Origin: Paracoccus aminophilus JCM 7686
GTDB taxonomy: Bacteria; Pseudomonadota; Alphaproteobacteria; Rhodobacterales; Rhodobacteraceae
NCBI RefSeq assembly: GCF_000444995.1
Contig: NC_022041.1
Span: 594,001 to 658,000, forward strand
Length of the DNA stretch: 64,000 nucleotides
Direction of reading: 5' to 3'
Shown here: piece by piece, positions 34,318-43,362 of the stretch
How the letters are laid out: each line of letters starts with the position of its first letter
How positions within the stretch are numbered: the stretch's first letter is position 1
The notes under the pieces: model-generated
Told to the model about the DNA's origin: nothing
What the model saw: only the letters and a program-made list of their open reading frames with translations
The model's database searches: none
Translations under genes and position numbers: made by a program

Positions 34318-35430
34318 TCACGGCTGGGGCGGCAGATAGCGCTCAAGGAAGGCCAGCATCTCGTCCAAGGCCTGCTGCGTGGCTTTCTGGGTCTGCGACG
34401 GGTCCGAGCCCGAGAAATTATGCCCGACGCCTTTGATGATCGTCACCTCATGGTCGATCCCAGCCGAGGCCAGCGCACCCGCGAATTCAAGCGTTTGTGC
34501 CGGGGGCACGACCTTGTCGCTGTCGCCGGCCACTAGCTGCATCGGCGGGGCATCGAAGCTGAGGCTTTGCATGGCGCTGGCGGTGGCGATTTTCTCGGGA
34601 TTACAGCCCTCGCCCATGCAACCCAGCAGCCGCCACTCGGGCGCGCCGGGATCTTCGCGCGACATGGCGCCCGCCAGCCGGGCCTGCGCGGTCAGGGTGG
34701 ACATGTCATAAACGCCATACCAGCCAATCGCCGCCTGCACGCAATCATGGTTTGACACACGCGTGCCGGGGGCGGGCGTCGCATCGGTGCTGGCCTGAGG
34801 CGGCGGCGGTGGCAGCTCGGGCAGATATTGCCCGGTCGGTTGCAGCTCGCTGAGCCCGCAGGTGGTGGCGGCGACGGCGGCAAGCTGGCCGCCTGCCGAG
34901 AGGCCCCAGACCGCAAACCGCGCAGGGTCAACGCCGTAAAGGCCCGCTTTCGCGCGCAAAAACCGGATCGCCGCCTTGATGTCTTGCGCCTGAGCGGGCC
35001 ATTTCGCCTCATTGCTCAGACGGTAATTGACCGCCGTGACGACATAGCCGCGCGCCGAAATTGCGGCGAGAAGCTCGGGGAAATCGGCAATCGGATTGCT
35101 GTAATGCGAATTCCCGCCAATCCAGCCGCCGCCGTGAATGAACATCAGCATGGGCCAGCCGGTCTTGGGCCGCGGCACCTCGGGCGGGGGCTGGTAGATA
35201 TCCATCGTCAGCGGGCGGAACCCCTGCGGCGACCAGAAGGTCACATTGGGCAGCACCCGCACGCCATTCGGGAAATCGGCATGGATTTCGGGGAACATGT
35301 CGCGGCTGATGTCGGGCCCGCCGATCACGACCTGAGGGCGTGATTGCGCGACAGCGCCAAACGCGCTGAGGCAAAGAAGAGCCGCGGCGTAAAGGGCCAG
35401 CCGCCGGGCAGGGGTCTCGGGATGGGGCAT
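34318..35430 (-). CDS. secreted alpha/beta hydrolase (esterase/lipase-like)
   Basis: 370 residues with an N-terminal signal peptide (hydrophobic stretch LALYAAALLCLSAFGAVAQS). The alpha/beta hydrolase fold has the oxyanion motif HGGGW, the nucleophile elbow GLSAG and the catalytic His in GVGHNF. It resembles the BD-FAE/acetyl-esterase group. Several extra Cys (TTCGL, NHDCV, GCMGEGC) could form periplasmic disulfides. The substrate is unknown. Its 3' end lies 60 bp from the ssrA promoter. Confidence 0.8.
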   Translation of the reverse strand: MPHPETPARRLALYAAALLCLSAFGAVAQSRPQVVIGGPDISRDMFPEIHADFPNGVRVLPNVTFWSPQGFRPLTMDIYQPPPEVPRPKTGWPMLMFIHGGGWIGGNSHYSNPIADFPELLAAISARGYVVTAVNYRLSNEAKWPAQAQDIKAAIRFLRAKAGLYGVDPARFAVWGLSAGGQLAAVAATTCGLSELQPTGQYLPELPPPPPQASTDATPAPGTRVSNHDCVQAAIGWYGVYDMSTLTAQARLAGAMSREDPGAPEWRLLGCMGEGCNPEKIATASAMQSLSFDAPPMQLVAGDSDKVVPPAQTLEFAGALASAGIDHEVTIIKGVGHNFSGSDPSQTQKATQQALDEMLAFLERYLPPQP

Positions 35431-35478
35431 CGGGCTCGTCGCGCGCGCAGGGTCGCGCAAAAGGGGCGGAAACGCAGG

Positions 35479-35502
35479 CCCCGCCACGTCAAAGTGGCGG
35501 GG
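35479..35502 (-). terminator. hairpin after orphan binding-protein gene
   Basis: Perfect CCCCGCCAC / GTGGCGGGG stem with a six-base loop, 18 nt beyond the stop of the binding-protein gene. There is no clear T-run on the minus strand. Confidence 0.5.
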
Positions 35503-35519
35503 TGCAGGGCGGGACGGGC

Positions 35520-36560
35520 TCAGAAGCCCGCCTTGATCTTTTCGAATTCGGCGAGCTGGCGCTGGCGCTGCTCGGGCGAGTTCGGCGTCTGGGCGAGGAT
35601 CGGCGCGTCGATATCCGAGAGGCCCTCTTTCACCGCAGGCTCATCCTTGATCGTCTCCATGGCGACGGTCGAGGTATGGCCATAACCGATCGTGTCGAGC
35701 AGGCCTTTCGCCGAGCGCGGCTCGAGCCAGGCATTGATGAAATCATAGGCCTTTTCGCTTTTGCCGGTGCCGTTCTTCAGCTTCACATAGCCGCAGAAGA
35801 AGGTCGACGAGCCCTCTTTGGGGGCGCGCTGGAAGCCGACCGGATAATTGTCGTTTTGCAGATAGACGACGCCGTCATTCCACGACCAAGCGACATCGAC
35901 CGCGCCCGAGGCCATGAGCTGCGCCTGCTCCGAGGGATCGGCCCAATAGGCGGCGACGTTCTTGTTGGCCTCGCGCAGCCAAGCGGCGGCCTTGTTGAAC
36001 TGCTCGTCGGTGACATTGGTCCAATCGGTCGTGCCGGTCGCCAGATAGCCAAGCGCCCAGACATCATCCGAGCTGTTCGGCAGCGAGGTCCGGCCCTCGT
36101 ATTTCGGGTTCACAAAGACCTGAAGCGTGCTCACATCCTCGGCCGGGACCTTGTCCTTGTTATAGGCGATCGCGGTCGCGCCCCAGTCGGTCGGGATATA
36201 CCAGACGCCCTGATCGTCCTTGAACACTTTGGAATCGAGGAATTTCGGGTCGATGTCCTTGAAGGCCGGGATCTTCGACGTGTCCCAAGGCTCGATCAGC
36301 CCGGCATCGCGGTATTTCGAGACCATCTGGCTGCAGGGATGGGCGACATCGGCCTTGAAGCCCGAGGCGATCTTCTGGAAGGCCTCGTCATCCGCGCCAT
36401 AGAAGGCGAAGGTCGGGGGCTGGCCGTATTTGTCGATATAGCCCTGGAAAATCACGGGCTCTTCGAAACCCGCCCAGTCAAAGACGGTCAATTCGGGATC
36501 TGCTGCGAATGCCGGTGCCGCGAGGGCAAAGAGCAGGGCAGTGGAGCGAAGGAAGGTCAT
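35520..36560 (-). CDS. orphan polyamine-type ABC substrate-binding protein (PotD family)
   Basis: A 346-residue periplasmic binding protein with a cleavable signal (RSTALLFALAAPAFAADPE). It has the spermidine/putrescine-type segment GVWYIPTDWGATAIAYNKDKVP. No permease or ATPase gene adjoins, so it either borrows another transporter or is a regulated orphan. The ligand is inferred only from family resemblance. Confidence 0.8.
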   Translation of the reverse strand: MTFLRSTALLFALAAPAFAADPELTVFDWAGFEEPVIFQGYIDKYGQPPTFAFYGADDEAFQKIASGFKADVAHPCSQMVSKYRDAGLIEPWDTSKIPAFKDIDPKFLDSKVFKDDQGVWYIPTDWGATAIAYNKDKVPAEDVSTLQVFVNPKYEGRTSLPNSSDDVWALGYLATGTTDWTNVTDEQFNKAAAWLREANKNVAAYWADPSEQAQLMASGAVDVAWSWNDGVVYLQNDNYPVGFQRAPKEGSSTFFCGYVKLKNGTGKSEKAYDFINAWLEPRSAKGLLDTIGYGHTSTVAMETIKDEPAVKEGLSDIDAPILAQTPNSPEQRQRQLAEFEKIKAGF

Positions 36561-36658
36561 GGGCGAGGGGCCTTTCAGAGCAAGGGATCGCCTCGAACGC
36601 TACCCCCCGCCATGACAGCTCGCAAGCCGGTTTCACGACCTTTGGGGTGACCTTTGGG

Positions 36659-37414
36659 TCAGCCCATGCGCAAGGCGCCGTCCAGCCGGATGACTTCGCC
36701 GTTGAGATAGGCGGTTTCGATGATCGTGCCGACAAGGCGGGCAAACTCGACCGGCTCGCCCATGCGGCGCGGATAGGGGATGTCGGCGGTCAGATCCTGC
36801 TGGACCGAGCCCGGCAGCCCCCGCATCGTCGGCGTGCCAAAGACGCCCGGCGCAATCGCGCAGACCCGGATGTTCTGGGCCGACAGATCGCGGGCGAGGG
36901 GCAGGGTCATGCCCGCTACAGCCGCTTTCGAGGCGGCATAGGCGACCTGGCCCTTCTGGCCCTCGTAAGCCGCGACCGAGGCGGTGTTGACGATCACGCC
37001 GCGCTCGCCGGTGTCGCGGTTCGGACGGTTCGCGGCCATCTCGGCGGCGGCAAGGCGCAGGGTGTTGAAGGTGCCGACCAGATTGACCTCGATCGTGCGG
37101 CGAAAGACCGCGAGATCATGGGCCGCGCCTTGGCTGACCGTTTTGGCGGCGGTCATAATCCCGGCGCAATTGATGCAGACATTGATCTGGCCCATCGCCG
37201 CGCGCGCGCCGCGCATCGCCGCCAGCGTGCTGTCTTCTTGCGTGACATCGGTCTCGAAAAAGGCCGCACCGATGATCTCGGCGAAATCGGCGCCGCGCGC
37301 ATCACGATCAAGGATCGCGACCCGCGCTCCCGATTTGCGCAGATATTCGGCCGTGGCCGCGCCAAGGCCGGATGCGCCACCGGTGACGATGGCGCAAGTT
37401 TCGGACAATCGCAT
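36659..37414 (-). CDS. SDR-family dehydrogenase (3-hydroxyacyl-CoA type II-like)
   Basis: A 251-residue short-chain dehydrogenase/reductase. The cofactor loop is TGGASGLGAATAEYL, with an Asp after the second beta strand (ILDRDA) that predicts NAD(H). The catalytic set is N (NCAGI region), Ser in VNTASVAAYEG, and YAASK. The overall sequence resembles type II 3-hydroxyacyl-CoA dehydrogenase (HSD17B10-like). ATG 37414 has AAGGGG 7 nt upstream. Neighbours do not indicate a pathway. Confidence 0.82.
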   Translation of the reverse strand: MRLSETCAIVTGGASGLGAATAEYLRKSGARVAILDRDARGADFAEIIGAAFFETDVTQEDSTLAAMRGARAAMGQINVCINCAGIMTAAKTVSQGAAHDLAVFRRTIEVNLVGTFNTLRLAAAEMAANRPNRDTGERGVIVNTASVAAYEGQKGQVAYAASKAAVAGMTLPLARDLSAQNIRVCAIAPGVFGTPTMRGLPGSVQQDLTADIPYPRRMGEPVEFARLVGTIIETAYLNGEVIRLDGALRMG

Positions 37415-37584
37415 CGATTTCCCCTTGATCCGCTTTCCTGATCCGGCGGCGAACCGGCTGACGCGCAGTAAAGCCGCGCGGGCCGCGAGGTGCAACCCGA
37501 TAGGGGAGCGGAAGGAATGCGCGGCCCGCAAGGCAGATCCGCGCGGTGCGCCTTGGCAGGGCGGGAGGCCTTGAGGGCAGGGCG

Positions 37585-38475
37585 TCAGTCGAGCAGCTTT
37601 TCCGGGCCGCCGCAGATGCTGCGGTCGGGCTGGCCGATGACTTCGGGGTCCTTGCCCTTGTAGTCGATCGCATGCAGCACCGACTGGATCGCGGCGATGC
37701 GGGCGCGGCGCTTGTCATTCGAGAGAATGACGGTCCAAGGCGCAAGCCCGGTATGGCTGCGGGTCAGCGTGTCGCGGATGGCGCGGGTGTAATCGCCCCA
37801 TTTGCCAAGCCCCTGCACGTCGATCGAGCTAAGTTTCCATTGCTTGAGCGGCTCGCGCTCGCGGTCGAGGAAGCGGCGCAATTGCTCGCCGCGCCCGACC
37901 TCGAGCCAGAGCTTCACCAGCACGATCCCGTCCGAGACCAGCATATCCTCGTAATGGGGCAGCTGTCGGAAGAAGAGATCGCGCTGATGCTCGGTCGAGA
38001 AGCCGAAGACGCGCTCGATGATGCCGCGGTTATACCAGCTGCGGTCGAAGAGCACGATCTCGCCCCCCGCCGGCAGCCATTCGGTATAGCGCTGGAAATA
38101 CCATTGCGTCGCCTCGCGCTCTGACGGTTTGGGCAGAGCCGCGATATAGGCGGCGCGCGGGTTGAGGTTCTCGCGCACCCGCTCGATCGTGCTGCCCTTG
38201 CCCGCCGCATCGCGGCCCTCGAAAACCACGGCAAGGCGCTTTCCGGTCGCGACGAGATCATACATCATCTTCGCGAGCTCTTGCTGGAGCACCTCCATCC
38301 GGGCGTCATAGTCCTTGGAGGACATGACCTCGCGATAGGGGTAGGACGGGTCGATGATGTCTTTCGGCCCCGCCTTCTCGATCAGCTTGCGCAGGGCTTT
38401 CGGCGCGTCTTTCTCGAAGTAATCGGTGATCTGGCCAACATAGGGCACAGCGTCGTTCTTGGGGGCCTTCTGCAT
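37585..38475 (-). CDS. ppk2: polyphosphate kinase 2
   Basis: A 296-residue PPK2 that transfers phosphate between polyphosphate and nucleoside diphosphates. Walker A is [12 protein letters not shown]; the lid/Walker B region is [19 protein letters not shown]. One PPK2 domain and N-terminal segment fit class I enzymes. It lies 2 nt downstream of the metA stop and so belongs to the P-loop gene-metA-ppk2 transcription unit. Confidence 0.92.
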   Translation of the reverse strand: MQKAPKNDAVPYVGQITDYFEKDAPKALRKLIEKAGPKDIIDPSYPYREVMSSKDYDARMEVLQQELAKMMYDLVATGKRLAVVFEGRDAAGKGSTIERVRENLNPRAAYIAALPKPSEREATQWYFQRYTEWLPAGGEIVLFDRSWYNRGIIERVFGFSTEHQRDLFFRQLPHYEDMLVSDGIVLVKLWLEVGRGEQLRRFLDREREPLKQWKLSSIDVQGLGKWGDYTRAIRDTLTRSHTGLAPWTVILSNDKRRARIAAIQSVLHAIDYKGKDPEVIGQPDRSICGGPEKLLD

Positions 38476-38477
38476 CT

Positions 38478-39410
38478 CTATCCCTGTCCTTTCCCGATAT
38501 CATTCATGTCGAATGGGGTGGTCTGGTAGATCTCGTTGATCCAGTTGCCGTAAAGCAGATGTGCATGGCTGCGCCAGCGGTTGGTCGGCGTCCGGCTTGG
38601 ATCATCCTCTGGATAGTAATTCACCGGGACCTCAATCGGTTTCCCGGAACCGACATCGCGGTCATATTCGTCTTTGAGCGTCGTGCTGTCATATTCAAAA
38701 TGGTTGAAGACATAGAGTGCGCGATGGCCGGCATCCTCGACCAGACAGGGTCCGGTTTGCTTCGAGGCAATCAGCGTGCTCAGCGCCGGGCGGGTGTCGA
38801 TGTCGGATTGACGAACCTCGGTCCAGCGGCTGACCGGGACCAGCACATCATCGGAAAAGCCGCGCAGATAATGGCTCGCAGGGGCAAGGTTGTCGTGGCG
38901 GAAACAGCCGAAGGCCTTTTCGGTCAGCATATGTTTCGGGAGCCCGTGGAAATGCCAAGCCATCGCCATGCCTCCCCAGCAGACGCCGAAGGTCGAATGA
39001 ACATGGCTTTGCGTCCATTCAAAGACGCGGGTCAGCTCTTCCCAATAGGTCACATCCTCGAAGGCCAGATGCTCGATCGGCGCGCCGGTGATGATGAGCC
39101 CGTCGAACTTTGTCCCCGCCGCCTCGACCTCGGCAAAGGTGCGGTAAAAGGCCTCCATATGATCGGCGCCGGTGTTTTTCGATTCGTGATCGGTCATGCG
39201 GATCAGTTGGAAATCCAGCTGGAGCGGCGTCGCGCCGATCAGCCGGGCGAACTGGTTTTCCGTCTGGATCTTCTTCGGCATCAGATTGAGCAGGCCGATC
39301 CGCAAGGGCCGGATATCCTGCATCGCGGCCCGCCCCGGCGACATGACCATGACGCCCTCATCCGACAGGATGCGGTAGGCGGGCAGGTCTTCATGGAGCG
39401 TGATCGGCAT
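38478..39410 (-). CDS. metA: homoserine O-acetyltransferase, MetA type
   Basis: A 310-residue MetA-fold acyltransferase that activates homoserine for methionine synthesis. The catalytic Cys144 (FGVCWGG) and the His237/Glu239 pair (FNHFEY) align with E. coli Cys142/His235/Glu237. The specificity position equal to E. coli Gly111 is Glu113 (ITGAPIEHL). Published work links Glu here to acetyl-CoA and Gly to succinyl-CoA, so acetylation is predicted. Its ATG overlaps the upstream P-loop gene stop by one base. No SAM-II riboswitch is seen directly upstream. Confidence 0.9.
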   Translation of the reverse strand: MPITLHEDLPAYRILSDEGVMVMSPGRAAMQDIRPLRIGLLNLMPKKIQTENQFARLIGATPLQLDFQLIRMTDHESKNTGADHMEAFYRTFAEVEAAGTKFDGLIITGAPIEHLAFEDVTYWEELTRVFEWTQSHVHSTFGVCWGGMAMAWHFHGLPKHMLTEKAFGCFRHDNLAPASHYLRGFSDDVLVPVSRWTEVRQSDIDTRPALSTLIASKQTGPCLVEDAGHRALYVFNHFEYDSTTLKDEYDRDVGSGKPIEVPVNYYPEDDPSRTPTNRWRSHAHLLYGNWINEIYQTTPFDMNDIGKGQG

Positions 39411-40273
39411 CAGCTTTCCTTTCGATCAATGGCTCGGGCGATCAATTGGGCAAGATCGTCTGGGGTGTGGATTTCGGCGACTTCCTCGGCCAGAAGCGTG
39501 ACCCCGCGCCGCGCCATCGCCTCGTAGCGGGGCTGGCGATGGGCAAGCGCGCGGGCATAGGTCCAGCGGATGAAGTCATCGGGATTGACCTCTTCCTCGG
39601 TCAGCCCGTGTTCAAGGCGGTATTCGGTCCAGGCGCGGTCGAGGAATTCGGGCTGGTAATACATCGGCTTCGGCGCGCGGTCGAAACGGCGGACGAGCTC
39701 GGCGGTATGCGCCTCAGAGCCCCTGATCCAGACCATCAGGAGATTGCTCTCCAGCGTATCGAGCACCTGATCCCTCTCGGCCCAGGGATCGACGACCTCG
39801 CAGATCGAGCCGCCCGAATCGCAGACGAAATGCGGGATGTTGTAGATGTCGAGCGCGCGGCGGATGAAATGGGGCGTATCGAGCAGGGCCGAGATCTCGG
39901 CGCTGCGATGCTCGTTCTGGCGGCGCATATATTCGGCAAAGGGCAGGCCGCCCTTGGTCACGCTGCCGGGCTTGCCCAGATAGGTGGACAGCGGCGCGAG
40001 ATTTTCAAAGGCGATGTTCGAGCCGATATAGACCGAATCCGACAACAGGAGCTCGCGCAGGAAGGGAACCTTCATCGCCTCGCGCTTGAAGTTGTCGGCG
40101 ATCAGCTCGCCCATATAGCGCGTGCCGATGCGGTAATCGACCGAGTAGTGAAACCAGCTTCCCGCTCCGCGCAGCATCGTCGCGAGATAGGTCTTGCCGA
40201 GGCCAGACATGCCAAAAAACAGCACTCGCTTTTGCTGTGCCGCCAGCCAGTCCTTGCCGGTCCGGTAGATCAT
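39410..40273 (-). CDS. P-loop NTPase/kinase-like protein in operon with metA, function unknown
   Basis: 287 residues. The P-loop GMSGLGKT is at 21-28. A motif resembling Walker B or an NMP-kinase core ([13 protein letters not shown]) is near the middle, and basic and acidic helices make up the C-terminal half. It looks like an NMP/shikimate-kinase-type fold but I cannot assign a substrate. The stop/start overlap with metA by one base shows tight coupling, and ppk2 follows 2 nt after metA. A link to methionine or phosphate metabolism is an inference from position only. Confidence 0.75.
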   Translation of the reverse strand: MIYRTGKDWLAAQQKRVLFFGMSGLGKTYLATMLRGAGSWFHYSVDYRIGTRYMGELIADNFKREAMKVPFLRELLLSDSVYIGSNIAFENLAPLSTYLGKPGSVTKGGLPFAEYMRRQNEHRSAEISALLDTPHFIRRALDIYNIPHFVCDSGGSICEVVDPWAERDQVLDTLESNLLMVWIRGSEAHTAELVRRFDRAPKPMYYQPEFLDRAWTEYRLEHGLTEEEVNPDDFIRWTYARALAHRQPRYEAMARRGVTLLAEEVAEIHTPDDLAQLIARAIDRKES

Positions 40274-40452
40274 GCCTGCCCCCTCTGACGCGCCTTTCGA
40301 AGATCGTCAGATAGTTAGTCGCGGGGAGGGGAAAGGGAAAGGGGGCGGCGCACAGGCTGGCTTTGCATGTCTGATCTGCACGGCCCGATTGCGCCGTCCG
40401 TCTTGCACTGCGGCGCCGGGCCGGGGATGTTGGGCCATTCCGAAGGACGACC

Positions 40453-40854
40453 ATGACCCGCATCAACTGTATCCCACCCGAAGAGCTGACTGGCCCGCAT
40501 CTTGTCGCCGAATACCGCGAGCTGCCGCGCATCTTCACGCTGGTGCGTGCAGCCATCGCGCGCGGCGAGCGCCCAAGCGATCCGCGCAATCCACGCGACT
40601 ATCGGCTGGGCGCGGGCCATGTCCGCTTTTTCTATCCCCGGCTTGGCTATCTGGCGCAGCGTCAGGCGGCGCTGGTGGCCGAGATGCTGCGTCGCGGCTA
40701 TGCGCCGGGCTTTACCGAGACCGCGCATCTCCTCGACGGGATCGCCCCCGAATGGTGTCAGGATTGGGAGCCGACCGCCCCGGCGCAGGCGCTCAACCGC
40801 GCGCGCATTGCCGAGCGACTGGCCAAGCCGAAAGAGCCCGCGCCGTCGGCCTAG
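40453..40854 (+). CDS. pyrimidine-dimer DNA glycosylase, T4 endonuclease V (DenV) homologue
   Basis: A 133-residue protein with striking similarity to phage T4 endonuclease V. It begins MTRINCIPPEEL, continues HLVAEYRELPRIF, and contains the segment LGAGHVRFFY. The residues used by T4 DenV are conserved with identical numbering: Thr2 (N-terminal nucleophile after Met removal), Arg3, Arg22, Glu23 and Arg26. It should cleave the glycosyl bond of UV-induced dimers and nick the strand. The gene is isolated and faces away from the metA unit. Confidence 0.88.
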   Translation: MTRINCIPPEELTGPHLVAEYRELPRIFTLVRAAIARGERPSDPRNPRDYRLGAGHVRFFYPRLGYLAQRQAALVAEMLRRGYAPGFTETAHLLDGIAPEWCQDWEPTAPAQALNRARIAERLAKPKEPAPSA

Positions 40855-40889
40855 GGACTCGGGTGTCTCGGGCTCGGCGCGTGGGTGAA

Positions 40890-40905
40890 GGTTTCATGTG
40901 AAACT
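40890..40905. promoter_or_regulatory. parS-like palindrome
   Basis: GGTTTCATGTGAAACT contains inverted GTTTCA / TGAAAC arms around TG. It matches 13 of 16 positions of the ParB-binding consensus TGTTTCACGTGAAACA; one difference is the central C-to-T. It lies in the denV-ftsW intergenic region, about 17 kb from dnaA. Confidence 0.45.
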
Positions 40906-41105
40906 CATCCTCCGCTTGTCGCAAATGGCTTTGCTCCGGCGCCGCGCTTGCCCGAAAAGGACGTGCGATCAGAACCTTGCGTCATATTCTTGCGGGGCTT
41001 GGCGTAATTGTCCATTTCCCCAGTAGCGCGACGCCGATTTTCGCGCTATCGTTCACGACAGACCCGGAAAACGGGCAAGGCAGAGGCAGTGACGGCGGTA
41101 TTTCC

Positions 41106-42272
41106 ATGACCGAAATGGTCTTTGGGGCCACGCCCGTACGGGCAGGGGATCCCATTCTTCCGCGTTGGTGGCGCACCGTTGATCGGTGGTCACTCGCATG
41201 CGTGCTCGGGCTCTTCGCCATGGGGCTGCTTCTCGGGCTGGCCGCTTCGGTGCCGCTGGCCGAGAAAAACAACCTGCCGCAATTCTATTATGTGACGCGT
41301 CAGGCGGTCTTCGGCTTCGGCGCGCTGGTGGCGATGCTGATCGTCTCGATGATGTCGCCGCGTCAGGTCCGCCGCTGGGGCGTTCTGGGCTTTGCGGTGG
41401 CCTTCCTCGCGCTGTTCCTGCTGCCGGTGATCGGCACGGATTTCGGCAAGGGCGCGGTGCGCTGGCTGCGCCTGCCGGGCGGGCTGTCGATCCAGCCCTC
41501 GGAATTTCTCAAGCCCTGCTTCATCGCCATCTGCGCATGGTGCATCGCGGCCTCGGATGAGCTGGGCGGCCCCCCCGGTAAGATCATTTCGGCGATGATC
41601 GCGATTGTCGTGGTGATGATGCTGGCGCTGCAACCGGACTTCGGTCAGGCGACGCTGACGCTGCTCGCGTGGTGCGCAATGTATTTCATCGCTGGCGCGC
41701 CGCTGATCCTGCTCTTCAGCGTCTTTGGCATCACCATCATGGGCGGCATCTTCGCCTATGGCGCCTCCGAGCACTTCGCGCGCCGCATAGACGGCTTCCT
41801 TGCCGCCGAAGTCGATCCGCGCACCCAGATCGGCTATGCCACCAATGCGATTCAGGAAGGTGGCTTCTTCGGCGTGGGCGTCGGTGAAGGCACAGTGAAA
41901 TGGTCGCTGCCCGATGCGCATACCGACTTCATCATCGCGGTCGCAGCCGAGGAATACGGCCTGATCATGGTGCTCGCGATCCTGTTTCTGTACGGAACCA
42001 TCGTTGTGCGCTCGCTCAACCGCCTGCGCCGCGAGCGTGATCCGTTTGCGCGCATCGCGGGCACGGGTCTGGCCTGCGCCTTCGGGATTCAGGCGCTGAT
42101 CAATATGGGCGTTGCGGTCCGGCTTTTGCCCGCAAAGGGCATGACCTTGCCTTTCGTGAGCTATGGCGGCTCCTCCGTGATCGCCTCGGGCATCGCGCTC
42201 GGGATGCTGCTCGCGCTGACGCGCTCGCGTCCGCAGGGCGAAATCGGCGACGTACTGGGTCGGGGACACTGA
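41106..42272 (+). CDS. ftsW: peptidoglycan glycosyltransferase FtsW
   Basis: A 388-residue SEDS-family integral membrane protein with about ten helices that polymerises septal peptidoglycan with FtsI. Conserved segments are [19 protein letters not shown], the loop [13 protein letters not shown], and [18 protein letters not shown] 41106 ([10 protein letters not shown]) is chosen; an upstream in-frame start would add a poorly conserved leader. It heads the ftsW-to-recN cluster; murD and mraY are outside the window or elsewhere. Confidence 0.95.
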   Translation: MTEMVFGATPVRAGDPILPRWWRTVDRWSLACVLGLFAMGLLLGLAASVPLAEKNNLPQFYYVTRQAVFGFGALVAMLIVSMMSPRQVRRWGVLGFAVAFLALFLLPVIGTDFGKGAVRWLRLPGGLSIQPSEFLKPCFIAICAWCIAASDELGGPPGKIISAMIAIVVVMMLALQPDFGQATLTLLAWCAMYFIAGAPLILLFSVFGITIMGGIFAYGASEHFARRIDGFLAAEVDPRTQIGYATNAIQEGGFFGVGVGEGTVKWSLPDAHTDFIIAVAAEEYGLIMVLAILFLYGTIVVRSLNRLRRERDPFARIAGTGLACAFGIQALINMGVAVRLLPAKGMTLPFVSYGGSSVIASGIALGMLLALTRSRPQGEIGDVLGRGH

Positions 42273-42273
42273 C

Positions 42274-43362
42274 ATGACCGCACCTTTGTGCCTGATCGCT
42301 GCCGGGGGAACCGGCGGCCATATGTTTCCCGCTCAGGCCCTGTCCGAAGAGCTGCTCAAGCGCGGCTGGCGGGTGAAGCTCTCGACCGATGAGCGCGGCG
42401 CGCGCTATGCCGGAGCCTTTCCGGCCGCCGTCCCGCGCGAGATCGTGGCCTCGGCGACGACGGCGCGCGGGGGCGCTCTGGCCAAGCTCGGCGTGCCCTT
42501 CCGCATCGCGAGCGGCGTTTTGGCGGCGCGGCGCGCGATGAAGGCCGACCGGCCCGCGGTGGTCGTGGGCTTTGGCGGCTATCCGACCATTCCCGCCATG
42601 TCGGCGGCGCTGACGCTTGGCATTCCGCGGATGATCCATGAGGCGAATGGCGTCATGGGCCGGGTCAACCGCGCCTTTGCCACCCGCGTCGATCTCGTCG
42701 CTTGCGGCATCTGGCCGACCGATCTGCCCAAAGGGGCCAAGGGCATCTACACCGGCAACCCGATCCGCGCGGCGGTCGAGGCCTATGTCGGCGCGCCCTA
42801 TCAGGCGCCGCGCGCGGATACGCCGCTTCATGTGCTGGTGATCGGCGGCTCGCAGGGGGCGCGCGTGCTCTCGAAGGTCGTGCCCGAGGCGATTGCGGGC
42901 CTGCCGCCCGAGATCTGCGCCCGGCTGAGCCTGTCGCATCAGGCTCGCGCCGAGGATGCCGATGAGGTCAGCGCGACCTATCGCGCCGCCAGGATCGCGG
43001 CCGATGTTCAGCCCTTCTTTGCCGATGTCCCAGAGCGCCTTGCCGCCTGCCAATTGGTGATCTCGCGCTCGGGGGCCTCGTCCGTCGCCGATATCGCCGC
43101 GATCGGGCGCCCCTCGATCCTGATCCCCTTCGCCGCTGCCACCGGAGACCACCAGACCGCCAATTCGCGGGCTTTGGCCGAGGCGGGCGCGGCGGTGGTC
43201 TTGCCGGAATCAGTGCTTGACGTCGAAAGCCTGAGGCGCGACATCCGCGCGATCCTTTCGGATGAGGCGCGCGCCACCCAGATGGCCAGCCGTGCCTTGT
43301 CCCTTGGTCGCCCCGATGCGGCGACCCGCCTTGCAGATCTAGTAGTGGAACTGAACCGATGA
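42274..43362 (+). CDS. murG: UDP-GlcNAc:undecaprenyl-pyrophosphoryl-MurNAc-pentapeptide transferase
   Basis: A 362-residue GT-B glycosyltransferase that forms lipid II on the inner face of the membrane. The N-terminal glycine loop [12 protein letters not shown] and the C-terminal [10 protein letters not shown] and [15 protein letters not shown] segments are diagnostic. It starts 1 nt after ftsW and overlaps murC by 4 nt. Confidence 0.97.
   Translation: MTAPLCLIAAGGTGGHMFPAQALSEELLKRGWRVKLSTDERGARYAGAFPAAVPREIVASATTARGGALAKLGVPFRIASGVLAARRAMKADRPAVVVGFGGYPTIPAMSAALTLGIPRMIHEANGVMGRVNRAFATRVDLVACGIWPTDLPKGAKGIYTGNPIRAAVEAYVGAPYQAPRADTPLHVLVIGGSQGARVLSKVVPEAIAGLPPEICARLSLSHQARAEDADEVSATYRAARIAADVQPFFADVPERLAACQLVISRSGASSVADIAAIGRPSILIPFAAATGDHQTANSRALAEAGAAVVLPESVLDVESLRRDIRAILSDEARATQMASRALSLGRPDAATRLADLVVELNR

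Noticed and set aside
40274..40452. Possible SAM-II riboswitch upstream of the metA unit
   Set aside because: The conserved SAM-II core elements were not found in the leader on the minus strand.
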